Source: Actinomyces sp.
GTDB taxonomy: Bacteria > Actinomycetota > Actinomycetes > Actinomycetales > Actinomycetaceae
Assembly (NCBI GenBank): GCA_022649165.1
Contig: JALCNR010000014.1
Span: forward strand, 1 to 64,000
Direction: 5' to 3'
Length of the DNA: 64,000 nucleotides
Shown: piece by piece, positions 1 through 7,364 of the stretch
How positions within the stretch are numbered: position 1 is the stretch's first letter
How the letters are laid out: every line of letters starts with the position of its first letter
The notes under the pieces: generated by a model
The model's input: only the letters and a program-made list of their open reading frames with translations
Told to the model about the DNA's origin: nothing
The model's database searches: none
Position numbers and translations under genes: made by a program

Positions 1-217
1 GTTCCCGGGCCCGCTCCTGGGCACGCTGGGCCGCCGGGAGATTCAAGTACACGCGGCGCCTGACATGATCCCCGTCGATCGTCACGACGACGACATACAC
101 GCCGGACAACATGGCGGCCAGACGATCACCCGGGGTATCCTGAGTGGAGATCGCCTGCCCGTGATCTTCGTCCGCCTCGGTTGCCGTGCCGGGGCGGATT
201 CTCTTTGCCGTCGTCAC
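1..217 (-). CDS. hypothetical small mobile-element protein, C-terminus cut by window edge
   Basis: This partial gene runs off the left edge; at least 72 codons are visible without a stop. The GTG start at 217 overlaps the stop of the preceding 68-codon gene in a GTGA, so the two are probably translationally coupled. The visible part has a polar N-terminus of about 35 residues, a hydrophobic strand (VYVVVVTIDG), a basic segment (RRRVYLNL) and the start of an Ala/Arg-rich helix. I do not recognise the family. Its position in line with the integrase suggests it belongs to the integrated element. Confidence 0.6.
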   Translation of the reverse strand, partial: MTTAKRIRPGTATEADEDHGQAISTQDTPGDRLAAMLSGVYVVVVTIDGDHVRRRVYLNLPAAQRAQERARE

Positions 218-420
218 CGGGCACCACCGGCCTTGACGAGGGCGGCGATACGGTCACGCTGGGCGGGAGTGAGGGGCGGGGCCTCGGCGACGACGCGGGA
301 CACATAGTCCTCGATCTTCGCGGCCGCGAGATCCCGGCGGGCTTCCTGGGCGGCTTCCTTGTCTCCGAGACGTGCGGCCACTCCGAGACGGGAACGGGCC
401 TTGAGTATGGAACTGGGCAC
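214..420 (-). CDS. small hypothetical protein of the integrated element
   Basis: This is a 68-residue, mostly helical, charged protein with no cysteines or membrane segment. The GTG start at 420 is chosen because an AGGAGAAG ribosome-binding site lies 8 bases upstream. It ends in a GTGA overlap with the next gene. The middle is Ala/Arg/Glu-rich and the C-terminal part (LTPAQRDRIAALV) looks like an amphipathic helix. Similar tiny genes occur in pairs in actinobacterial phages and integrative elements, but I cannot name a function. Confidence 0.6.
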   Translation of the reverse strand: MPSSILKARSRLGVAARLGDKEAAQEARRDLAAAKIEDYVSRVVAEAPPLTPAQRDRIAALVKAGGAR

Positions 421-519
421 GGCGAACTTCTCCTAGTTCGCGCGTGCCCAATGCGTCTGGTCTGCGAGTGCACCCGGTGGGCTCTGTTATGTCTAGCTCA
501 AAGTACCACGACCCGCCGT

Positions 520-810
520 CTACGTCGGGCGAGCGACACGCACGTAGACGGTTTGCTTCCGGCGAGTCACGCGAGCCTTCCCAACATCCCTACGCACCTG
601 CGACCAGGGCAGCGACCCCCCGATTGAAAACGTATCGGAGTCCATCGCGTCCATGGCCTCAAACCACTGCGACGGGGCTGGGATGTCGCACTTCCGGCAC
701 CTCATCCAATGCACGCGCCCCGACCAGTCGGCCGGCACCTCGTCATCCGTGACCGACCGCAACACCCGCCTGCACTTCGCGCATCTGATCTCCACTACGA
801 CGTCAGTCAT
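520..810 (-). CDS. small putative zinc-ribbon protein next to integrase
   Basis: This 96-residue protein has two CxxC knuckles, CAKC near residue 10 and CRKC near residue 38, as expected for a small zinc ribbon. After these come an acidic stretch and a basic C-terminus (residues 74-95, rich in Arg/Lys), which could contact DNA. The ATG at 810 lies inside the end of the integrase gene, overlapping it by 8 bases, so both are probably on one message. A role as a recombination directionality factor or other accessory DNA-binding protein is possible from position only. I do not recognise the family. Confidence 0.65.
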   Translation of the reverse strand: MTDVVVEIRCAKCRRVLRSVTDDEVPADWSGRVHWMRCRKCDIPAPSQWFEAMDAMDSDTFSIGGSLPWSQVRRDVGKARVTRRKQTVYVRVARPT

Positions 811-2179
811 CTCCGCGCCTCCACTCCAGCACGACGTTGTCAGGGTTGAAGGGCGGATGCCCCGGTCCCGGCGACATGATCGTGATCGACTCGAACAGGG
901 CCTTGACGATCTCCCGTTGAGTCAGGATGTCGAGCCCTTCCCAGACCTCCGCGACGTCTCCCGCGTCGACGAACCGGGCAAGGACGTCCCGCTCTCCGGC
1001 CTCCGACATCTCGGCCTCTACGGCCTCCAGTCTGGCGGTCACGTCCCCGTTGATCCTGGCGAGCTGGGCGCCCGTGATCGTCCCGTCGGCGAACATCCGC
1101 GCCGCCTCGGCCATGCGGGCCCGTAGCGTGTTCGCCTCGGTGCGCAGCGCGTCGACGTCGATGTCTGGGCCGGGGTCCACGATGTCGGCGAGATCCGGCC
1201 GGGCGAGCCGGGCCACGATGACGGCTGTCACGTAATCGTCAATCGGCTGGGCCTTCACCGCTAGGTGATGATGCTCCAGACACTTGTACGTGCGTTGCCC
1301 GCGAGCCTTGCTCCCCGTCGACATGCGCGCCCCACACTTCCCGCACAGTGCGATCCTCGGCAACAAGTACTTGATCGCTCGGTCGTCCGAGGTTGACCGA
1401 GAGGGATCGGACAGGATCGCGACTAGGGCGTGCCACTGTGCTTCGTCGACGATTGCGGGCCATGTTCCGGTGGCGACGACTTCCCCGCGGTAGCGGCGAA
1501 GGGCCGCGTTCCTGGGTGCAGCGACGACGCTCCGCACGGTATCCGCCTTCCACCGATGGCCCGTCGACGTGAGTGCCCCAGATGCGTTCCACTGACGGGC
1601 TAGGGAGGTGAGACTCCCTCCGGCGAGGAGCTGAGCGTAGGCGTCCCGAATCATCGCGGCCTCGGTCGGCACCGTCTCCGTCAACCCGAGGGTGTACCCG
1701 AACGGCCTCCGACCGTTTCGCGGCGCTTCCCCGGCGAGGGCCCGCTGTTCGTTCGCACGCCGTTGGCGGTCGGACTTGACTTCGATCTCGTTCCTGGCGA
1801 CGGCGGCGAGGAGATCCGCAGTCATCCGCCCGGCCGGGGTCGACATGTCGAGATCCGATCCCCGGACGACGGAGATGACGGCACCGGCTTCCTGGGCGGT
1901 CTCGATGAGGCGGACAGTGTCGCGGCGGTTGCGGGTGAGGCGGTCGAGGTTCCACGCGATGACGGCACCGGCGCGCCCGGCTCCGAGGTCGGCGAGGACC
2001 TTCTCGAATCCCGGGCGTGTCTTCTTCCCGGCGGCGCTGATGTCATTGTCCTCGTACTGGGCGACAACATCCCACCCGCGGGATTCCGCGAGTTTGAGGC
2101 AGTCCTCGGCCTGGCGGGCGACGGCGCGACCCTCTCCAGCGGCATCCATGGACTGTCGGGTGTAGACGATGGCTCTCAT
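803..2179 (-). CDS. large serine recombinase (integrase)
   Basis: This 458-residue site-specific recombinase integrates and excises the element lying to the left. The N-terminal resolvase domain (about 1-150) has the YTRQS motif with nucleophile Ser10 and Arg8, and the NLDRLTR motif with Arg80 and Arg83. The recombinase domain follows (about 155-255, NGRRPFGY). A zinc ribbon then carries Cys279, Cys282 and Cys300 followed by His residues, and a coiled-coil-like Ala/Glu-rich helix lies near 340-400. Length and order fit the large serine integrase family. The ATG at 2179 overlaps the TGA of the upstream glycosylase stub in an ATGA, so the integrase may be expressed by coupling to the host gene's promoter. 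Confidence 0.93.
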   Translation of the reverse strand: MRAIVYTRQSMDAAGEGRAVARQAEDCLKLAESRGWDVVAQYEDNDISAAGKKTRPGFEKVLADLGAGRAGAVIAWNLDRLTRNRRDTVRLIETAQEAGAVISVVRGSDLDMSTPAGRMTADLLAAVARNEIEVKSDRQRRANEQRALAGEAPRNGRRPFGYTLGLTETVPTEAAMIRDAYAQLLAGGSLTSLARQWNASGALTSTGHRWKADTVRSVVAAPRNAALRRYRGEVVATGTWPAIVDEAQWHALVAILSDPSRSTSDDRAIKYLLPRIALCGKCGARMSTGSKARGQRTYKCLEHHHLAVKAQPIDDYVTAVIVARLARPDLADIVDPGPDIDVDALRTEANTLRARMAEAARMFADGTITGAQLARINGDVTARLEAVEAEMSEAGERDVLARFVDAGDVAEVWEGLDILTQREIVKALFESITIMSPGPGHPPFNPDNVVLEWRRGDD

Positions 2180-2215
2180 AGGTGTATTCTATGACCAATC
2201 GCCACCGAGCCGAGG
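2171..2215. other. approximate attachment-site junction (attL/attR) of the integrated element
   Basis: Homology to the glycosylase gene ends around 2185-2200 and the element's integrase begins at 2179, so the crossover must lie within about this interval. Serine integrases leave only a very short common core, which cannot be fixed without the other junction. Confidence 0.5.
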
Positions 2216-2322
2216 AGCACCTCGAAGGGGGTGTCGACGTCCCACCAGTCCTCATGCGGGCCCAGGATGCCGCGCAGAGCGCCGGGGAGATCCTCCAGGG
2301 AGAGCGACCGGAGCGTGGTCAC
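2176..2322 (-). pseudogene. 5' stub of endonuclease III-like DNA glycosylase, cut by integration
   Basis: This fragment has 48 codons from a GTG at 2322. The last part (residues about 24-42: EDWWDVDTPFEVLLGSV) is the conserved N-terminal signature of HhH-GPD endonuclease III-domain proteins, whose normal continuation would be a Gln-Thr-x-W segment. Here it changes to GHRIHL and stops. The break coincides with the start of the integrase gene, so I read it as an attachment-site junction. The stub follows the siderophore reductase gene by 41 bases on the same strand. It has its own -10-like box 6 bases before the GTG. The remainder of the glycosylase should lie beyond the other end of the element. 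Confidence 0.75.
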
Positions 2323-2328
2323 CCTTCC

Positions 2329-2334
2329 ATTGTC
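2329..2334 (-). promoter_or_regulatory. -10 box for glycosylase stub/integrase message
   Basis: The minus strand reads GACAAT, then 6 bases, then the GTG start at 2322, as for a leaderless transcript. No clear -35 element is visible. Because the stub and the integrase overlap, this host promoter may transcribe the integrase. Confidence 0.45.
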
Positions 2335-2363
2335 CGTCACCGCGGCGCGGCGGCCGCATCCGG

Positions 2364-3185
2364 TCAGTCCGGATCCTGCGGGTCCAGCGGCGCGTGGTGG
2401 TCCAGAGCCGCGACGCCGTGCTTCCAGTACCCCTGGGCGACGACCTGGCTCGCCGGCAGGCCGCGCTCGTGGCGCAGGTGGCGGCGCAGGGGGATGAGCA
2501 GACCGGTCTCCCCCGCCAGGAAGAACCATGTTCCCGGCCGCTGGGGCACCGCGCGCACGGCGATGCCAAGGTCCTCGGCGCGCGACGCGCCGGTGAACCA
2601 GCGCAGGTCCGCTCCGCGAACGTCGGCTCCGTCGAAGTAGGCGGCATTGGCGGGATCGAGGGGCGCCAGCAACGCGGTGACCGCGACATCGGGGGGCAGA
2701 GCGGCGACCATCCGGGCCACGGCGGGGAATCCGGTCTCGTCGGCGATGAGCACGGCGGAGGCACCGGCCTGCTCGAGGAGGAACGATCCGCGCGGGCCGC
2801 CCAGCTCCACGCGGTCGCCGGGGGCGGCGCGCCGAGCCCACGCCGAGGCGGGGCCCTCGTCCCCATGGAGGACGAAGTCGATGTCGAGCTCGGGAAGGCC
2901 CTGGACCGCCGGGGAGTCGGGCTCGACCGGCGAGTCGGGTCCGCCGGGGGCGGACCGGAAGGCCGACGGCGTGTAGTCGCGGAGGACCGGCTCGTCGTCG
3001 GCGCCCGGGAGGATCAGCTTGAGATGGTCGGCGGGTCCCGGTGCCTGGAAGTCGGCCAGGTCGCGCCCCGCGACGGTGACCCGGACCATGCCGGGGGTGA
3101 GGCGGCGGGTCGCGGTGACCGTGACGGAACGGCGTCTCAGTTCATGGCGGACCTTCCTGCGGACCAGGGAGGGGGATCGTGTCAT
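2364..3185 (-). CDS. siderophore-interacting protein (FAD-dependent ferric-siderophore reductase)
   Basis: This 273-residue SIP/ViuB-family flavoprotein reduces ferric siderophores in the cytoplasm to release iron. The FAD-binding barrel (about 15-135) holds the RDYTPSAFR motif that grips the flavin. It is followed by an NAD(P)H-binding Rossmann-like half (about 135-255) and the characteristic C-terminal GYWKHG segment. The length is normal for the family. The ATG at 3185 sits directly against a DtxR/IdeR-like operator and a -10 box, which implies iron-repressed, leaderless expression. The gene stands alone apart from the glycosylase stub downstream. No siderophore biosynthesis or uptake genes are nearby. 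Confidence 0.9.
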   Translation of the reverse strand: MTRSPSLVRRKVRHELRRRSVTVTATRRLTPGMVRVTVAGRDLADFQAPGPADHLKLILPGADDEPVLRDYTPSAFRSAPGGPDSPVEPDSPAVQGLPELDIDFVLHGDEGPASAWARRAAPGDRVELGGPRGSFLLEQAGASAVLIADETGFPAVARMVAALPPDVAVTALLAPLDPANAAYFDGADVRGADLRWFTGASRAEDLGIAVRAVPQRPGTWFFLAGETGLLIPLRRHLRHERGLPASQVVAQGYWKHGVAALDHHAPLDPQDPD

Positions 3186-3203
3186 GAGGGGAGCCTAACC
3201 TCA
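3185..3203 (-). promoter_or_regulatory. DtxR/IdeR-like iron box over the siderophore-reductase promoter
   Basis: The minus strand reads TGAGGTTAGGCTCCCCTCA. It matches the classic 19-bp DtxR consensus (TTAGGTTAGSCTAACCTAA) at 15 positions by my count. The internal TAGGCT (3192-3197) also serves as a -10 box six bases before the ATG, and the last base of the operator is the A of that ATG. Repressor bound here would block both polymerase and the start region. Confidence 0.6.
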
Positions 3204-3290
3204 TTGTCGGCGCCCGGCGCGGGCGCGGAGAAGGGTGTCCGCGGGGCAAACAGCCGGCGATCACAGACCTGCGGAAAGACATCCGCGTGG

Positions 3291-3357
3291 TTCTCCCCAG
3301 CATGTGGACGACCCTGTGGACAACTTGGGGACCGCTGTGTGGAGAACCTGTGGACAA
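3291..3357. promoter_or_regulatory. cluster of DnaA-box-like 9-mers (upstream of the dehydrogenase)
   Basis: Four 9-mers lie in one orientation: TGTGGACGA (3303), TGTGGACAA (3315), TGTGGAGAA (3338) and TGTGGACAA (3349). Two are exact complements of the high-GC DnaA box TTGTCCACA. A weaker TTCTCCCCA occurs at 3291. Spacings are 12, 23 and 11 bases, close to helical periodicity. The gap holds no gene. Confidence 0.55.
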
Positions 3358-3443
3358 TGGTTGCGGCCCGCCGTTGGCCCGCAGACCAGGACCGGTGCCC
3401 GTAGCATGGGAACGGCCGGTTGCCCGAGCAGGAGGAGGTCGCC

Positions 3444-4496
3444 ATGCGCGCTGTCACCATCCACGGTCCGCGCGACGTCCGTGTCGAGGACCGGCCCGAT
3501 CCTGAGCTAAGGGCACCCGGAGACGCCATTGTCCGCGTCCGGGTGGCCTGCGTGTGCGGCTCGGATCTGTGGACGTACCGAGGGATCCGCTCCGTCCCCC
3601 CGGGGCGGCCGATCGGGCACGAACTGGTCGGCGTCGTCGAGCGCGTCGGAACGGGGGTCTCCTCGGTGAGGCCCGGGCAGACGGTCATCGCCCCGTTCTG
3701 CCTGAGCGACGGCACATGCCAGGAGTGCCGGGCGGGGTTCCCGTCGTCATGCGAGAACGGAGCGTTCTGGGCGTCGGAGGACGCGGACGGGGAACTGCTC
3801 GACGGCGCCCAGGGGGAGTACGTGCGCGTGCCGTTGGCCGACCGCAACCTGGTCGCCGTCCCCGAGGATGCCGACGACGCGCTCCTGCCGGACCTGCTCA
3901 CCCTGTCGGACGTGCTGTGCACGGGATACCACGCGGCTGTCAGCGCCGGGGTCGGGCCGGGCACTCGCGTCGTTGTCGTGGGGGACGGCGCCGTCGGCCT
4001 GTCGGCCGTGCTCTCCGCGCGGATCCTTGGGGCGTCGCGCATCGTGGCGATGAGCCGCCACCGCGACCGCGCCGACCTGGCTCGTGAGTTCGGGGCTACC
4101 GATGTCCTGCCCCAGCGCGGGGAGGAGGCGGTCCCCGCGCTGCGCGCCCTGCTCGACGGGGAACGCGCGGAGGCCGCCCTGGAGTGCGTGGGCACGCAGG
4201 AGTCCATGGACGAGGCCATCGGCCTGGTGCGAGGAGGCGGGAGGGTCGGATTCGTCGGTGTCCCGGCCGGCGGCAGCGTCATCCCCGTCCGTCGTCTGTT
4301 CGGCACGAACGTGACCATCGGCGGGGGGATGGCCCCGGTCCTCACCGATCTCCCCCTTCTCCTGCCGCTGGTGCTGTCCGGCCGGATCCACCCCGGCCGG
4401 GTCTTCACCGCCTCGTTCCCCCTGGAGCGGGCCGCCGACGCCTACGCCGCGATGGACCGGCGCGAGGCGATCAAGTCCTTGCTCGTCGTGTCCTGA
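3444..4496 (+). CDS. zinc-dependent alcohol dehydrogenase-family oxidoreductase
   Basis: This 350-residue medium-chain dehydrogenase oxidises or reduces an alcohol/carbonyl with NAD(P). Visible features are the catalytic-zinc Cys in VCGSDLW (about residue 38), the GHELVG segment (about 60), a Cys-rich structural-zinc lobe (C-x5-C-x2-C-x7-C, about residues 90-107), and the Rossmann dinucleotide motif GDGAVGL (about 178). The ATG at 3444 is preferred over an in-frame upstream ATG because GGAGGAGG lies 5 bases before it. Both flanking gaps contain DnaA-box-like clusters. The substrate cannot be read from sequence. Confidence 0.88.
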   Translation: MRAVTIHGPRDVRVEDRPDPELRAPGDAIVRVRVACVCGSDLWTYRGIRSVPPGRPIGHELVGVVERVGTGVSSVRPGQTVIAPFCLSDGTCQECRAGFPSSCENGAFWASEDADGELLDGAQGEYVRVPLADRNLVAVPEDADDALLPDLLTLSDVLCTGYHAAVSAGVGPGTRVVVVGDGAVGLSAVLSARILGASRIVAMSRHRDRADLAREFGATDVLPQRGEEAVPALRALLDGERAEAALECVGTQESMDEAIGLVRGGGRVGFVGVPAGGSVIPVRRLFGTNVTIGGGMAPVLTDLPLLLPLVLSGRIHPGRVFTASFPLERAADAYAAMDRREAIKSLLVVS

Positions 4497-4527
4497 CCAG
4501 GCGCCCGGGCGTCCACCGCCGTGCACA

Positions 4528-4709
4528 GCTGTGGAACGACAGAGATGTGACTCTGTCCCCAGGTGTGGAACCACCTGTGGACAACATCGCGGACACGGTG
4601 CGGCAGCGCGGGGAATTCCTCCGCGTCATGCCCCGTATCCCTATCGTCCACCCGCTGTGGAACCACAGCCGTGTAAGTTGTCCCCATCTGTGCATCGACC
4701 TGTGGAGAA
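4528..4709. promoter_or_regulatory. second cluster of DnaA-box-like sites with GTGGAACCAC repeats
   Basis: The 259-base gap between dehydrogenase and acetyltransferase holds TGTGGACAA (4576), TGTGGAGAA (4701), inverted TTGTCCCCA (4678) and CTGTCCCCA (4553), and near-matches TGTGGAACC at 4564 and 4656. The motif GTGGAACCAC, a near-palindrome, occurs twice (4565-4574 and 4657-4666). These could be DnaA boxes or sites for another regulator. Confidence 0.5.
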
Positions 4710-4742
4710 CTGCCGACCCTGGTCGGCGGGACGCGGTCGGGG

Positions 4743-4748
4743 TAACCT
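4743..4748 (+). promoter_or_regulatory. -10 box of the acetyltransferase gene
   Basis: TAACCT lies 7 bases before the ATG at 4756. There is no Shine-Dalgarno sequence, so transcription probably starts at the start codon. Confidence 0.5.
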
Positions 4749-4755
4749 CGACGCC

Positions 4756-5391
4756 ATGGCCCAGGACGCAGCCGTCGCCGCCCCCACGTCCGGCATCTCC
4801 GTGCTCCCGGCCGGTCCCGGGACGTGGCCCGAGGTCGAGCACGCGCTCAGCGGAGGCGGGGACGGTCCGGCTTGCTGGTGCCAATGGCCGCTCCTGACCG
4901 GGCGCGAGTTCGAGTCGGCCTCGCGCGGCGAGCTCCGCGACCGCCTGCGCGTCGAGGTCGAGGACGGGGACGGCGGCGCCTCCGGGCTCCCGCCGGGCCT
5001 CATCGCCCGGGTCGATGGAGAGGCCGCGGGATGGTGCCGCATCGGGCCTCGCAACGCCCAGCCGCGGCTCGGGCGCTCGCGGGTCGTGCGGGCGGCGGGC
5101 GCGTCTCCGCTCGACGATCCCGGGGTGTGGGCACTCAGCTGTTTCGTGGTCCGCCGCGAGTTCCGCAGGCGGGGGGTGGCCCGAGAGCTCGCTCGGTCGG
5201 CCGTGGACTTCGCGCGCGACCACGGTGCGCGGATCGTGGAGGCCTATCCCGTGGACGCGCAGACGCGACCCGGGGCGCGCGCCAACGATCTGTTCGTCGG
5301 CACGGCATCGATGCTCGCCTCGGTGGGTTTCCGCGAGGCCGGCCGCCCCACCGCCTCGCGGGTCGTCATGACGGTCTCGCTGGGGGAGTGA
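4756..5391 (+). CDS. GNAT-family N-acetyltransferase
   Basis: This 211-residue acetyl-CoA-dependent transferase carries the GNAT motif A as RRREFRRRGVARELAR-like sequence (about residues 130-147; RxxGxA pyrophosphate loop), followed by a helix and the VEAYPVD strand of motif B. The N-terminal CWCQWPLL segment is typical of a GNAT subgroup common in actinomycetes. The ATG at 4756 is chosen because it is preceded at the right distance by a -10 box and because the upstream open frame crosses the DnaA-box cluster. Its stop abuts the broken end of the convergent pentapeptide gene. The acceptor substrate is unknown. Confidence 0.8.
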   Translation: MAQDAAVAAPTSGISVLPAGPGTWPEVEHALSGGGDGPACWCQWPLLTGREFESASRGELRDRLRVEVEDGDGGASGLPPGLIARVDGEAAGWCRIGPRNAQPRLGRSRVVRAAGASPLDDPGVWALSCFVVRREFRRRGVARELARSAVDFARDHGARIVEAYPVDAQTRPGARANDLFVGTASMLASVGFREAGRPTASRVVMTVSLGE

Positions 5392-5394
5392 CGA

Positions 5395-5808
5395 GGGCGG
5401 CGCCGCCCCGCGCAGGTTCCACCAGTCGATCTTCGACCCCTCGACGCTCACGTTGCGCAGGGTCGAGTCGTACATCTCCACCGACCCCAGGCGGGACCCG
5501 GTCACGGACACGCTCAGCCACGACGACCGATCGACGGCCAGGCTCGACGCGTCCCACCGTTCGATCCGCGCGTCCGCGAAGCTCGCCCCCCGCAGAAGCG
5601 TCTCGTGCGCCGCCCACCCGGTCAGCTCGCACTCGGAGAAGGCCGCGCCGCTGAGGTCCTGTCCCGACACGTCGGCGCCCGCGTAGCGGACGCCCTCGTG
5701 GAGATCGTGGGTTCGGACCGCGCGCCAGTCCACGTCCGCGGGCGCCACGAGGACCGGAGGGGACATCTTCGGCGGAACCGGGCGGATCGGGGAGCGGCGT
5801 GGCGTCAT
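5395..5808 (-). pseudogene. pentapeptide-repeat protein gene, 3' end lost
   Basis: From the ATG at 5808 the product shows a right-handed beta-helix pattern of pentapeptide repeats (ALSGA/ECELTG/ASFADA/SRLGSVEM-type, A(D/N)LxX-like) for roughly 130 residues. At about 5400 the repeat pattern ends exactly where the convergent acetyltransferase gene begins on the opposite strand. Beyond this the frame stays open only because it is antisense to that gene. Intact relatives are usually longer, near 190-200 residues. I read it as a gene whose 3' part was deleted at the junction. It might still make a short protein. Confidence 0.55.
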
Positions 5809-5814
5809 GCGCCC

Positions 5815-5820
5815 ATTGTC
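5815..5820 (-). promoter_or_regulatory. -10 box of the pentapeptide gene
   Basis: GACAAT on the minus strand lies 6 bases before the ATG at 5808, identical in layout to the boxes of the kinase and the glycosylase stub. Confidence 0.45.
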
Positions 5821-5860
5821 CGAGACGACATGTGCATCTCGGGGACAGGCGTCGTCCTCG

Positions 5861-7222
5861 TCAGTCCCGGGAGGAGGGGGCGGGGGCCGGGCTCCCGCCG
5901 CTGAGCGAGCGTTGCAGCAGGGCGTCGTAGATCGGGGGCACGCGCAGGGCGTCAGCCGTGAAGATCGACATGATGACGACGGTGGCAACGGGCAGCAGGC
6001 GACCCAGGGTCCCCGTCATCTCGGCGGTAAGCAGGATGGAGGTCAGCGGGGTCCGCACGCTGGCGGCGAGCACCCCGGCCATGCCGCACACCGCCAGGGC
6101 CATCCGGAGATCGCCGGACAGCCCCAGCGCCTGGGCGCCCAGGGCGTAGCCCGCGCCCGTGAGGGTCCCGATCGCCAGGATCGGCATGAAGATCCCGCCG
6201 GGGACGCCCGACCCGAAGCTGACGGTCGTCAGCGCGAGCTTGGCCGCCAGCGCCACCAGGACCGCACCCAGGCCGATCGAGCCGACCTCGGCCCACTCGA
6301 TGAGGTCCTCGCCTCCGCCCAGCACGCGGGGCGCCCACAACCCGCACGGGAGCGCGGCGGCCAGAGCCACCAGGACCGGGAGCGGCCCAGGCAGGCGGGA
6401 GAGGGCCTGCGCGCCCAGAAGAGCGCGGTTCATCAGGGCCCCGACGAGTCCTGCGAGGATGCCGAGGGGCAGGACCACCCACAGCTGGGAGAGGGGGATC
6501 TCGCCGGGCGTCGCGGCTCCCGCACCGGACAGGCTCCCCGCGGAGGCCCCGAATTGCAGGATCGGCCGGGTCCCGAAGGCCAAGGTCGACACGACGTCGG
6601 CTGCCAGCGCTCCCGTGGACGCGGAGACGACGACCAGCGGCGAGAAATTGCGGTGCAGTCCCTCGATGCCGAAGACCATGCCGGACACCGGTGCGTTGAA
6701 AGCCGCCGACAGTCCGGCGGCGGCACCCGAGGTGATGAGCTGGTCGCGTTCCTGAGGCGTCGCCCCCATGGGTCGGGCCAGAAGGTCGGCCGCTGCCGCG
6801 CCGATGTGGATGGAGGGCCCCTCGCGTCCGAGCGACAGACCGAACAGCGCGCCCCCGGCTCCCCCGCAGAACCGGGCGGCCAACACATGCAGGGGACGGA
6901 GTGCCATCCGATGCTGCAAAATGCCTTTGACCTGGGGAATCCCAGATCCCGACGAGGTCGGTTCCCATCGCAGGATCTGCCGCACGGCCACGGCGACGAG
7001 GAGGGCTGAGGCGGTCCAGGCCAGCATCCACAGGGGCCGGCGTCCGATGGTCTGGTAGGCGAGGTGCGCGATAGCGGTGCCGTGGGCGATCATCCAGCGG
7101 TAGGCGACGCTCGCCGAACCTGCCAACAGGCCGGCCAGGACGCCGTTGCGGGCGACGCGCCAGCGCCGGGAGGCGAAGAGGTGGCCCATGCGTTCCATCA
7201 GCGATCGCCATCCGTTTGCCAT
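5861..7222 (-). CDS. ClC-family chloride channel/transporter
   Basis: This 453-residue integral membrane protein of the voltage-gated chloride channel family mediates Cl- conductance or Cl-/H+ exchange. The three ion-binding signatures are present: GSGIPQ (92-97), GREGP (132-136, with gating Glu134) and GGIFMP (around 330). About ten hydrophobic helices can be seen. No C-terminal CBS domains are present. The ATG at 7222 is chosen over upstream in-frame codons because it has GGAGG just before it and a CACAAT -10 box 6 bases upstream. It is divergent from the azlCD pair. Confidence 0.92.
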   Translation of the reverse strand: MANGWRSLMERMGHLFASRRWRVARNGVLAGLLAGSASVAYRWMIAHGTAIAHLAYQTIGRRPLWMLAWTASALLVAVAVRQILRWEPTSSGSGIPQVKGILQHRMALRPLHVLAARFCGGAGGALFGLSLGREGPSIHIGAAAADLLARPMGATPQERDQLITSGAAAGLSAAFNAPVSGMVFGIEGLHRNFSPLVVVSASTGALAADVVSTLAFGTRPILQFGASAGSLSGAGAATPGEIPLSQLWVVLPLGILAGLVGALMNRALLGAQALSRLPGPLPVLVALAAALPCGLWAPRVLGGGEDLIEWAEVGSIGLGAVLVALAAKLALTTVSFGSGVPGGIFMPILAIGTLTGAGYALGAQALGLSGDLRMALAVCGMAGVLAASVRTPLTSILLTAEMTGTLGRLLPVATVVIMSIFTADALRVPPIYDALLQRSLSGGSPAPAPSSRD

Positions 7223-7228
7223 GCCTCC

Positions 7229-7234
7229 ATTGTG
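7229..7234 (-). promoter_or_regulatory. -10 box of the ClC gene
   Basis: CACAAT on the minus strand is followed by GGAGGC and the ATG. The spacer thus doubles as a Shine-Dalgarno sequence, leaving it open whether the mRNA is leaderless. Confidence 0.4.
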
Positions 7235-7364
7235 CGCGGGGCCGGGGCCGCGTCCGAATCCTCCGTCCCGCCGGCTCTGGAGGCCGACGCCGTCCTCACC
7301 GGTCTCGATCCACGCTACGGACCCAGCAGAGGCGACCTTCACCGGCGGTGGCACCATCAAGGGT

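Noticed and set aside
3291-4709. Chromosomal replication origin
   Set aside because: DnaA-box-like sites are present, but there is no dnaA, dnaN, recF, gyrB or rpmH nearby and no AT-rich unwinding element.
4471-5808. Possible fusion protein of pentapeptide repeats with a long C-terminal domain
   Set aside because: The part after about 5395 is the exact complement of the acetyltransferase coding sequence and has no repeat pattern.
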